A DNA stretch of 64,000 nucleotides from JBQTIY01 sp052387675. GTDB lineage: Bacteria; Planctomycetota; B15-G4. Positions 45,383-53,091 of the stretch are shown here, piece after piece. Position numbers and translations under genes: made by a program. Position 1 is the first letter of the stretch. Every line of letters begins with the position of its first letter. The stretch lies in contig JBQTIY010000011.1 of assembly GCA_052387675.1 (NCBI GenBank), forward strand, positions 1-64,000. Reading direction: 5' to 3'. Below the pieces are notes generated by a model. The model worked only from the letters and a program-made list of their open reading frames with translations, was not told where the DNA came from and searched no databases.

Positions 45383-48300
45383 GGTGCAGGCAATCTGCGA
45401 TAGGGAATGACGATCGTGTCCAGACTCGGCGGCTGCGTGCTTCCCGTTGCTGCCGCCGTCGTGACGCGGAACTTGACGTTGTCACGGTCACCCAATCCGA
45501 ACTGCCCGAAGAGCTTGCTCACAAAGAGCGGATCGGTGACATCGACCCAACCCGACTCGAGCGCCGGCGTGGGGAAGTTGATGGCCGTTCCAGCTCGGAT
45601 TTCCACCTTCAAACCCTCAGTCGCCGGAACAGCAGAGAGCGGCGGATCCAGAATCGGGTGCAGAAACTGCACTAATCCCGAAGGGGCCGCTGCCTCGATC
45701 GTGGGAGATTCGATAATCGAGACGCGCTTGCGGTACTGCCACATCATGTAGTAGCGAGAGTTATCGCCCCAGTCACCGGGCGCGCAGTTGTAGGCAGGTT
45801 CGTTGCCAAACGGCGTGCCGGTGCCAGTACCCGCCTGACCATAACCCTGCCACGGTGGGCCTGGGACATTTGGGATACCGGTAGGCCAGTTCGCCAAGTT
45901 TGGCAGTGGGTAGGCCAGCATGCCGTTTGCAAAGTAAAAGTTGCTGTCGGGGTCCGTGTTGCACTTTGGCATCGCGCCAGCGCCAGGAGGCAGAACCCCC
46001 ACCGCATCGTCTGGTTGGGTCTGATTCGGCACACCACCAATTCTTGGCGGAAGGATGTACGGGCCGCCCACGATCGGCGGCATGTCGTTCGGCGGGACCG
46101 CCGGCACTCCGAGCAGATGCGCGGGAGAACCAGGCTCCAGCAGCGGCCCGCCCTCGCCTGCTTTAAAGCCGCAGGCCGGCGGCGGGATCAGGGGCGGCGC
46201 CAACGCACCGAGTGCAAAGTTGGGGACACAGTTGGCCAAGGGGTGCTGACCCTGGCTCCAGACTCGGAACCTTGGCAGCACCGACGTCTGAATGCCCGGT
46301 GAAAAACGATAGGGATTGGCAAAGTTCAGATTGGGTTCTGTGTTCTCCGGCGACTGCGGCTGAACCTGATACTCGATGAGCATCGGCAGGTGACTGTCGT
46401 AGGGGAACGAGAAGACATTGGTGAACCCAAAATAGGGATCAATGCCGGCATTGAAGGTTGGGTAGTTGAGGTAGAGATTGAAAGTTGGTTGCGCGGGGTT
46501 GAACGCTGCAGTTCCAACGTAGGCCGGTTTGAAAAGATTGACCGGGCTCATCACGTACGAAGTGTTGGGCAGCACGACGGTTGTCATCGCCGGCTGTCCG
46601 TCGACGTGATCGGCAACGTTCACGTTAAAGATTGTGCCGGGAACACAGTCGAGCGTGTACTCAAGTCGATTGCAGTCGAACTGATCGCCCAGTCCCGACT
46701 GAGGACTATTTGGAATGCCCTGTCCCTGCAGCGTCGAAGGTCCGCGGCCGTTGAAGACACCGCTGAGCCCCACCAGGATCTCCATCTTCTCAACAGTCTG
46801 CGGAATCACTTGGTTCGCCAAGGGGGACCAGGCTAGGCCCACCAGATCCAGCACAACGCCTGCGTAATCGAACTGGGCCGGCGAGGCATCGCCTGCCCGA
46901 TAGATGTGCTGGAACCTACAACCGAAGGGTGAGACGAGCGGGAGTACCGAACCGAAGCCCACCTTATTGAGGAAGTCCTCACCCAGCGGCGAAGCGAAGG
47001 TCGATGGCTTGGGCTTATTGAAATCGTCGATGAGATGCTGAATGACGGTGGCCGGAGCTCCCGTGAGCCGACCTGGCAAGTTGAACCCGATGTCCGCCGT
47101 CTGCGGGCCATAGATGAAGCGTCGATCAATGATCGTGTCGTTATTGCTGTCCAAGGGTGGGAAGTCGGCGTACTCGACCCCTGAACTCACAGTGTCGTGA
47201 ACTGGCGTCGGAGGGTAGTTGAATGTCGACGACGTGGCCTGCCCCATGAACCGGTGCACGATGGCCCTGTAATCGGGGTCCGCGCTCGAGAGAGTCTGAA
47301 ACGGCATCGAGAAGTCGATCGCCGGCGGAAAGGCTCCCCGACCGGGACTGCTCAACTGCAGGAAGTAGTTCGTGACATCGCCTTGATCCAGTAGGGCGAG
47401 CGGGAGACCCAGTCCTCGTCCACCCAGATCAGTGATGCCGAAAACGCCCTTGTCCGTGAGATCAAGGAGCTTGGCTGCTTGTGCCGGTGTCGCAGTGCTC
47501 GCCACTGCAGCCAGTTCTTGCAGACTGGGAATGGAGCGCAGCACAAGCTTCAGACTGGCTGCCGTGCCTCCAAAGCCGATGTAGGCCGAATCCGCAGGCG
47601 AGAACTGATTCTCAAGGAAGGGTGCGAAGGAAATGGACCGGCTATCGGCGCTGCTCTCCACTCGACCAATGCGCTGAGCCAAGAAGCCCGGGTCGGAGGC
47701 ATCGAGAGCTAAGTCGGCAACATAGAAGGACTCGTAGGGCCTGAAAGAGGCCATGTCCATCTGCTCATTGAAGGTTAGGCGCAGAGTGCTCTTGTGCGAA
47801 ATGGCCTGAAACTTCCCCTTCACTGGCGCGAAGAGGTTGAAGCTCGGATCCCACTGGTCGGTCCGCTCGGCTCCATTGGGATCGAAAACCCGCACGAAGT
47901 AGCGCAGGTCGTGATTGATCAAGTCCTGTGAGTCAAGGGGATCGCGCGGATGAGCGACCGGATCCACTGTCACGCGCGCCAAGGCTTGCGGGTCGACCGG
48001 CAACGGGGGCGGGATCGGCTCGAAGAACTCACTTCGGCGAACGACGAAAGGACGGCCGGGCACCACGGAGGCATCGATGACCGAGCCGGCTGCCAGGACG
48101 AATACCGGCTTGTTCGGCGGCAAGGCTTGATTTGCATTCGAGGCCACGACATAGCGGGTCACAACGCCGCCCAGGCCGTTCACTTCCAAGAGCGAACTGG
48201 CCCACTCTCCCAGTCCTCCGTTGGCAACGGTGTTGGCAGCAATCGGAAAGTTTGCGCCGACGATTTGCAGTGCACCGAGGTTGACCGAATCGATCACACC

Positions 48301-49185
48301 GGCCAGTTCGACCGGCCGAATGATGCGCGGCGCCGAGAGGTCGGGGAGAAAGCCATTGAAGGAGACGACTCCAGCCTCGGTCTGCAGCACGATCGCGTCG
48401 AGCTTGCTGTTTCCCGGATTGAAGCGGAGCGGCTTGCCAACTGTCCCCAACCCATCCGTCCGAGGAATGAGCGGCGAGGCATCCAGCGCCAACAAGGCTC
48501 CCAAGCCGGTACCCAGCACGACCCGGAGATTCCCCGTCGGGTCCTGCACGGCTTGGCCAAAACTGTCGAAGACCAGCGGACTCGCAGGCCAGCCGGGCGA
48601 GGTACTGGTGACACCGTGCAACACGATGTTGGTGCCGAGAACGGTCACGCGGGTGGTGAGTTGTGCTCCCGACTTGCTGAGCACTTGAACAGTGCTGGTG
48701 ACCGATGTTTGGTTGGGATTGTTGGGGTCCGCGTTGCTGAGGTTCAGCGAAGCCAGCGAGACCGGCTTGGACATTTCCAGAACGATGGCGGCGTTGCGCG
48801 GTACGAGCGGGATTTGGGGAGTGAGTGGATCGATGAGTTGCGCGAGATCCACCGCAGCGAGGGAGGTCAGCGAACTTCCGGGCGTCAGCACTTTGGGGAA
48901 GCCTGGGGTCGCGACACCCGTGATGGAGTCCACCTCGTGCAGGGAAGCAGGATTCACCAGATCGACAACCTCAGAATTGAGGTCAAAGATGGGCCGGGCC
49001 ATGAAGACCGACTTGAGGAAGAAGGTGTTCGGGTCATTGGCCGCGCCCTGCTGCGAACCAGACCCGCCTGCGGTTCCATCGGTTCCGTCGCCACCGCCTC
49101 CGCCACCCCCGCCGCCACAACCTGCCACCCCAAAGCAGGCCAGAAGGCAGGCCACCGAGGCGATCAGGGCACGAGCGGACACCAT
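45379..49185 (-). CDS. Giant surface lipoprotein, 1268 aa
   Basis: The start is ATG 49185, chosen because a good signal peptide with lipobox FGVAGC (Cys23) follows directly, then nine Gly. The frame is open 86 codons further up but reads as noise. Long stretches of Ig-like sequence are seen (about 90-500, with LRLTFNEQMDMASFRPY as an SbsA-type strand). The protein lacks the poly-Gly solenoid of the other two giants and is richer in Pro/Asn toward the C-terminus. It ends with a short Phe/Arg strand and PSLDTIVIPYRRLPAP, like its paralogues. It is the first gene of the operon ending with the prepilin peptidase. Confidence 0.8.
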   Translation of the reverse strand: MVSARALIASVACLLACFGVAGCGGGGGGGGGDGTDGTAGGSGSQQGAANDPNTFFLKSVFMARPIFDLNSEVVDLVNPASLHEVDSITGVATPGFPKVLTPGSSLTSLAAVDLAQLIDPLTPQIPLVPRNAAIVLEMSKPVSLASLNLSNADPNNPNQTSVTSTVQVLSKSGAQLTTRVTVLGTNIVLHGVTSTSPGWPASPLVFDSFGQAVQDPTGNLRVVLGTGLGALLALDASPLIPRTDGLGTVGKPLRFNPGNSKLDAIVLQTEAGVVSFNGFLPDLSAPRIIRPVELAGVIDSVNLGALQIVGANFPIAANTVANGGLGEWASSLLEVNGLGGVVTRYVVASNANQALPPNKPVFVLAAGSVIDASVVPGRPFVVRRSEFFEPIPPPLPVDPQALARVTVDPVAHPRDPLDSQDLINHDLRYFVRVFDPNGAERTDQWDPSFNLFAPVKGKFQAISHKSTLRLTFNEQMDMASFRPYESFYVADLALDASDPGFLAQRIGRVESSADSRSISFAPFLENQFSPADSAYIGFGGTAASLKLVLRSIPSLQELAAVASTATPAQAAKLLDLTDKGVFGITDLGGRGLGLPLALLDQGDVTNYFLQLSSPGRGAFPPAIDFSMPFQTLSSADPDYRAIVHRFMGQATSSTFNYPPTPVHDTVSSGVEYADFPPLDSNNDTIIDRRFIYGPQTADIGFNLPGRLTGAPATVIQHLIDDFNKPKPSTFASPLGEDFLNKVGFGSVLPLVSPFGCRFQHIYRAGDASPAQFDYAGVVLDLVGLAWSPLANQVIPQTVEKMEILVGLSGVFNGRGPSTLQGQGIPNSPQSGLGDQFDCNRLEYTLDCVPGTIFNVNVADHVDGQPAMTTVVLPNTSYVMSPVNLFKPAYVGTAAFNPAQPTFNLYLNYPTFNAGIDPYFGFTNVFSFPYDSHLPMLIEYQVQPQSPENTEPNLNFANPYRFSPGIQTSVLPRFRVWSQGQHPLANCVPNFALGALAPPLIPPPACGFKAGEGGPLLEPGSPAHLLGVPAVPPNDMPPIVGGPYILPPRIGGVPNQTQPDDAVGVLPPGAGAMPKCNTDPDSNFYFANGMLAYPLPNLANWPTGIPNVPGPPWQGYGQAGTGTGTPFGNEPAYNCAPGDWGDNSRYYMMWQYRKRVSIIESPTIEAAAPSGLVQFLHPILDPPLSAVPATEGLKVEIRAGTAINFPTPALESGWVDVTDPLFVSKLFGQFGLGDRDNVKFRVTTAAATGSTQPPSLDTIVIPYRRLPAP

Positions 49186-49524
49186 GCTGCTCCAGAATGG
49201 GGCAGCGGGCCATTTCGGGGGCACGCCGCCACGGGGAAGATAGGGCTCAACCGGACCCATTGAGCATCCTGGAATGGCGGTCGCCGCACAAGCCGGCCGC
49301 TGGGGACAACCATGACCAGCCGCTGCCCAGGGCTGCGAGAGCCCAGGAGAAAAAGCGGCGCCGCCCGGACGCGTTGTGAAAGCCGGTGCTGACATCCGTA
49401 ATTTTGCTCGCGGCGGACCAAAAGGGCCGGGTGCGCTGAGCACCGCATCAAGCCTCGTGACCTTTAGCTGGCGCCGTTGTCCCCGGTGACGGTCAGGGAA
49501 GGGGGAGCACGCCCCCAGCGAGGC
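49186..49524. other. 339-base noncoding leader upstream of the lipoprotein operon
   Basis: It lies between the coaX stop and the 1268-aa lipoprotein start. GC content is lower in patches (for example an AAAATTA on the minus strand near 49400) and short complementary stretches occur, but I see no clear promoter pair, terminator or known riboswitch. The length suggests an operon promoter and a long 5' UTR. Confidence 0.5.
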
Positions 49525-50283
49525 TCAGTTCCAGCCAGCCCAACGGGCGATCCCCCGGTGGACCAACCACTCGTCCACTTCGACCTGCTCAAAGCCGGAT
49601 TGGCTTGCCCAGAGCGCCCCCCAGCCGCCGGTGGCAAACACCTTTGGATTCAACACGCCCGGCTCGGCCCGCAAAAAGTCTAGGGCTCGCTGAACGAGTC
49701 GATCGACACCGCCGAGAATCATTCCGCCCACTCCGCCCGATAGCGCATCGCGCGTGTTAGTCCCCGGCAGCAGATCGCGCGTCAGTCGCGGTTCGAGCTC
49801 GGGCAGCAGCGCCGTTGCCGTGGCCAGCCCGCGCGACAGCGCAGTGGGTCCGGCCGCAATGAAACCGCCGCGAAAGCGACCCTCCTTGTCCACCACGTCT
49901 ACCGTCACCGCGGTGCCGGCATCCACGATGACCGCCGGCCCTGGAGATACCGCGAGGGCATTGGCAACGCGATCGGCTCCGGCCGAGCCGAGCAGCTCGG
50001 GTATTCCCAAGCTGGAAGGTGGCTGTGTCAGCAGACGCAGCAGCGGAGTCAGCGACGGATCCAGCGATTCGAGAAAACGTTGCGACCGCAAAGGAGACAC
50101 GCTGACGAGCACGATCTCCGGGGCGGGCGCCCGGTTTGTATGCGCTTTCGCGAGGCGAGCGCTGAGGAGCGTCGCTGCCTCTCGAGGATCGGCGGTGCGC
50201 AGACACTCCGTCGGCCGCCCGTCCCAGCGGGCCACTCCCACGGACGAGTTTCCGACATCGACAGTGAAGCGCGCCAGGCTCAC
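49525..50283 (-). CDS. coaX: Type III pantothenate kinase
   Basis: A 252-aa cytosolic enzyme that phosphorylates pantothenate in the first step of CoA synthesis, of the acetate-kinase/ASKHA fold. The three CoaX motifs are present: the phosphate-1 loop DVGNSS (9-14), the GADRVANAL pantothenate-binding segment (about 101-109) and DAGTAVTVD (about 121-129). GGFIAAGP follows, with the usual Gly-rich turn. Length fits the family. The start overlaps the stop of the PDZ gene (ATGA). With coaD at 15 kb, two CoA pathway steps are in this window. Confidence 0.93.
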   Translation of the reverse strand: MSLARFTVDVGNSSVGVARWDGRPTECLRTADPREAATLLSARLAKAHTNRAPAPEIVLVSVSPLRSQRFLESLDPSLTPLLRLLTQPPSSLGIPELLGSAGADRVANALAVSPGPAVIVDAGTAVTVDVVDKEGRFRGGFIAAGPTALSRGLATATALLPELEPRLTRDLLPGTNTRDALSGGVGGMILGGVDRLVQRALDFLRAEPGVLNPKVFATGGWGALWASQSGFEQVEVDEWLVHRGIARWAGWN

Positions 50284-51278
50284 TTCACGTGAATCGTGAG
50301 CGACTGCTCCTGCCCGGCGCGCTCAAAGACAACCACGTAAGTCGGCAGATCCGAGTACTGCTTGAACCAATTGATGGCTCCGGCAATGGAGCTCATCGGA
50401 ATCCCGTTCACGGAGATGATCCGGTCACCTTTTTTCGCACCGTAGGTGGCGGCCAGCGAGCCCTCCTCGACGTGGTTGATCTCGAGCTGAGTGCGCTCAC
50501 CCTTGGGCATCGTGACGGTGCGTACGTTGAGTTCCTCAGCCAGGAAGCGCTGAGGATCGACGCGCACCTTTTCGATGTCGCGGCTGCCGATGACCCATTC
50601 CCCCGGCGCGAGTTGTACGGACTCTTCGGGCGTCTCCGTAATTCCCGCCGTGGGATCCTCCTCGGCCCCAACAGTCCAGTCCTTGATCAGCAGGCCGCGG
50701 CCGTCCACACCCAGCTTGGGCGTCACCGAGACTTCTGCGCCGCCCCACGAGAACACAACTTCCTGCTGACCGATTCTCAGGACCTTGCCGAAGTAGGGCG
50801 CCTCGTCGTAGGGCGGCTTGAGGGGGTCCCCTTCTGAAAGGTGCAGCCTCTGCGTCTTGCCGCCTACGGGAAGTGCGCCGGCAGTCAGATACTGCAGGGC
50901 CACGAAACGATAGACCGGCGTATTGCTGTACAGCACCGCGCTCACGCGGAGGACCGTTCCGATCTCGGCGATCTTGACCGCGACCTCGGGAACATCCTCA
51001 TCCGGACCGGCGAGAGGCACCTCCTCCTTGGCAACGAGCGCCTTCCACAACGCCTCATAGGACTCTGGCGAGTACGAGGCGCGCGAACTTCCGGCCGGAA
51101 CCTCCGCGAGCCGGCTCTTGAACAGCGCCTCGAACTCGGGCGATTTACGAGCCAGATATTCCCCTTGCTGCTTGGCCGTCCAGACCTCGTAAAAGGTCCA
51201 GCCGCAATAGGCGAAGGCCATGGCGCACAACAGCCACATGACCTGCTTGAGCTTGCGGATATTGACGCGGAATTGCAT
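50280..51278 (-). CDS. GspC/PilP-like inner-membrane PDZ protein
   Basis: A 332-aa bitopic protein with a short cytosolic N-terminus, one TM helix (about 12-30) and a periplasmic linker. A beta-rich homology-region-like domain follows (about 125-205, including FGKVLRIGQQEVVFSWGGAEV). A C-terminal PDZ domain (about 240-330) has the GDRIISVNGIPM carboxylate-loop segment. This order matches GspC of type II secretion, which links the outer-membrane secretin to the inner-membrane platform. No other Gsp gene is adjacent, so it could be a stand-alone envelope PDZ protein. It lies 54 bases after obgE and overlaps coaX. Confidence 0.7.
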   Translation of the reverse strand: MQFRVNIRKLKQVMWLLCAMAFAYCGWTFYEVWTAKQQGEYLARKSPEFEALFKSRLAEVPAGSSRASYSPESYEALWKALVAKEEVPLAGPDEDVPEVAVKIAEIGTVLRVSAVLYSNTPVYRFVALQYLTAGALPVGGKTQRLHLSEGDPLKPPYDEAPYFGKVLRIGQQEVVFSWGGAEVSVTPKLGVDGRGLLIKDWTVGAEEDPTAGITETPEESVQLAPGEWVIGSRDIEKVRVDPQRFLAEELNVRTVTMPKGERTQLEINHVEEGSLAATYGAKKGDRIISVNGIPMSSIAGAINWFKQYSDLPTYVVVFERAGQEQSLTIHVK

Positions 51279-51332
51279 GAGGATCCTGAGTGCTTCAGGG
51301 TGACGGGCGGCTGGCCGTATTGCAACGCTTCG

Positions 51333-52367
51333 TCAGGGCTTGGACGGGGGCTCGACCTCGGCCTTCCCTGTCGCTGCGTCCTCCTCAGTACAGAGCAACC
51401 GAGCCAGGTGCTGGAGCAGTTCCGCAACGCCGAGGCCCGTGCTGGCAGACAGCATGAGGCACTCGACCCCGCTGGCCTGCTCAAGGGCGGCAGCGACTGG
51501 GGCCGCGTCGACCACTAGGTCCGCACGAGAAACAACCGGCAGAAAGGGCTTGTCGGCGAGACCCAGGCCTGCAGCGCGTAGTTCACCGCGCACAACCTGC
51601 CAGTCCGTCACGGCCTGTTCTGGGCCAACCGAAGCATCCACGAGATGGACGAGCACCCGCGTTCTGGCGACGTGCCTGAGGAACCGGTCGCCCAGTCCGG
51701 CTCCTTCGTGCGCACCCTCGATGAGGCCGGGGATGTCCGCCAGCACGATGTCCCGGTCGCCGACTGTGGCAATACCGAGGACTGGTTCCAGGGTGGTGAA
51801 GGGATAGTCGGCCACTTTGGGCCGCGCCGCCGAAACCCGGCGTAAGAGGGTCGACTTGCCCGCATTGGGGAGCCCGACGATGCCTGCATCTGCCACGAGC
51901 CGCAGTTCGAGCCGCAGTGAGCGAGTCTCGCCGGGGTGTCCCTGCGTCGCGCGCCGAGGGGTGCGCTGCGTGGGGCTGGCAAAGTGCCGATTGCCCAGAC
52001 CGCCGTCGCCGCCACGGGCGATGACAAACTCCAACTGGTCCGCGGTCAGGTCTCGGAGCACATGTCCGCGCTCTAAATCGCGGACCAGAGTGCCCACCGG
52101 CAGTTCGATCACAATGTCGCTGCCAGCCTTGCCGCTGCGCTGATTGCCGCCGCCTGGCCGGCCGTTTTCAGCCTTGTAGATATGCCGGTGCTGAATCCCA
52201 GAAAGCGTGTTGATGTGGCGGCTGGCACGCAGGATCACGTCGCCCCCGGCACCCCCGTCACCGCCATCCGGCCCGCCATCGGGCTCGTACTTCTCATGGC
52301 GAAACGAAACCACTCCGTCACCACCGCGACCGGAAGCCACGACGATTTCAGTCTCATCGATGAACAT
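51333..52367 (-). CDS. obgE: Obg family GTPase, ribosome assembly factor
   Basis: A 344-aa GTPase with the Gly-rich Obg fold (1-158: GGPDGGDGGAGGDV and similar). The G domain has G1 GLPNAGKST (165-173), G2 YPFTTLEP, G3 DIPGLIEGAHEG and an SRADL-type G4. Obg binds the 50S subunit late in assembly and reports on the GTP/ppGpp state. It has no OCT domain; the C-terminus is a short charged tail. It follows rpmA by 50 bases, the classical rplU-rpmA-obg order. Confidence 0.95.
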   Translation of the reverse strand: MFIDETEIVVASGRGGDGVVSFRHEKYEPDGGPDGGDGGAGGDVILRASRHINTLSGIQHRHIYKAENGRPGGGNQRSGKAGSDIVIELPVGTLVRDLERGHVLRDLTADQLEFVIARGGDGGLGNRHFASPTQRTPRRATQGHPGETRSLRLELRLVADAGIVGLPNAGKSTLLRRVSAARPKVADYPFTTLEPVLGIATVGDRDIVLADIPGLIEGAHEGAGLGDRFLRHVARTRVLVHLVDASVGPEQAVTDWQVVRGELRAAGLGLADKPFLPVVSRADLVVDAAPVAAALEQASGVECLMLSASTGLGVAELLQHLARLLCTEEDAATGKAEVEPPSKP

Positions 52368-52417
52368 CGCTGAGACGTCCCTTCCGCGGGGCGCGCGGGC
52401 CGCGCGCGGAAAGCAGG

Positions 52418-52675
52418 TCAGCCGTCGGCGGGCTGCAACTCGTCCACATGGACGCGCTGGCTGGACGAGAACCGGACGACGCCCGGCTTCAAGGCATAGA
52501 GCGTGTAGTCACGGCCCTGGCCCACGTTGTGTCCCGCCGCAAAGGCGGTGCCGACCTGGCGAACGATGATGGTGCCGGCGGTGACGAGTTCGCCGCCGTA
52601 GCGCTTCACGCCACGATGCTGAGGATTGCTGTCGCGGCCGTTCCGGGAACTGCCCTGACCCTTCTTATGTGCCAT
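52418..52675 (-). CDS. rpmA: 50S ribosomal protein L27
   Basis: An 85-aa protein starting MAHKKGQGSSRNGRDSN, the canonical L27 N-terminal tail that reaches the peptidyl-transferase centre. It continues with GVKRYGGE, GTIIVRQVGTAFAAGHNVG and GRDYTLYAL. There is no Firmicute-type cleavable N-terminal extension. It sits 12 bases after rplU and is co-transcribed with it and obgE. Confidence 0.97.
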   Translation of the reverse strand: MAHKKGQGSSRNGRDSNPQHRGVKRYGGELVTAGTIIVRQVGTAFAAGHNVGQGRDYTLYALKPGVVRFSSSQRVHVDELQPADG

Positions 52676-52687
52676 GGAAGGATTCCG

Positions 52688-53008
52688 CTACGAGCCGTGG
52701 GTGGAGGTTGCCGTCGGGGGTCCGATGACCACCCGCGTGAAGAGTTGGCGGTGCCCGTTCCGCCGACGGTAGTCCTTGCGGCGCCGAAACTTCTCGACGT
52801 AGATCTTGGGGCCCTGCACATGCTCCTGGATCTGTGCGGACACCTTGGCCCCCTTCACGTAGGGAGCCCCCACCGCACCATCGAGCATCAGGACTTCCTG
52901 AAAGACATGCTCAGAGCCAGCCTTGGCGCCAGCGAGATGGTTGATGAGCAAGGAGTCCCCGTTGGTGACGAGATACTGGCGACCGCGATCGTGAATGATG
53001 GCCTGCAC
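52688..53008 (-). CDS. rplU: 50S ribosomal protein L21
   Basis: A 106-aa protein starting at GTG 53008, with the L21 core QAIIHDRGRQYLVTNGD, then FQEVLMLDG and KIYVEKFRRRKDYRRRNGHRQ, the basic rRNA-binding loop. Length is typical (about 103). It is the first gene of rplU-rpmA-obgE and has its own promoter-like sequence just upstream, in the 83-base gap after the RNase gene. Confidence 0.96.
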   Translation of the reverse strand: MQAIIHDRGRQYLVTNGDSLLINHLAGAKAGSEHVFQEVLMLDGAVGAPYVKGAKVSAQIQEHVQGPKIYVEKFRRRKDYRRRNGHRQLFTRVVIGPPTATSTHGS

Positions 53009-53044
53009 CGGAGACTCCGCATTTCGCGCGAGGAAGGGCTCAAT

Positions 53045-53072
53045 ATCCTAGGGATCCCACTGCGGGGGTCAA
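53045..53072 (-). promoter_or_regulatory. Putative promoter of rplU-rpmA-obgE
   Basis: On the minus strand TTGACC (53072-53067), a 16-base spacer and TAGGAT (53050-53045) form a good sigma70-like pair. It lies within the 83-base gap between the RNase stop and rplU. The expected transcription start is near 53038, about 30 bases before the GTG. Confidence 0.55.
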
Positions 53073-53091
53073 GGCCCCCCTCTGGCGGAAC

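Noticed and set aside
49186..49443. 86 open codons before the 1268-aa lipoprotein
   Set aside because: Pro/Ala/Gly-rich noise with no start site support; the signal peptide begins at 49185.
49186..49524. Possible riboswitch in the lipoprotein operon leader
   Set aside because: I tested it by eye against the cyclic-di-GMP (GEMM) pattern and others; no core motif fits.
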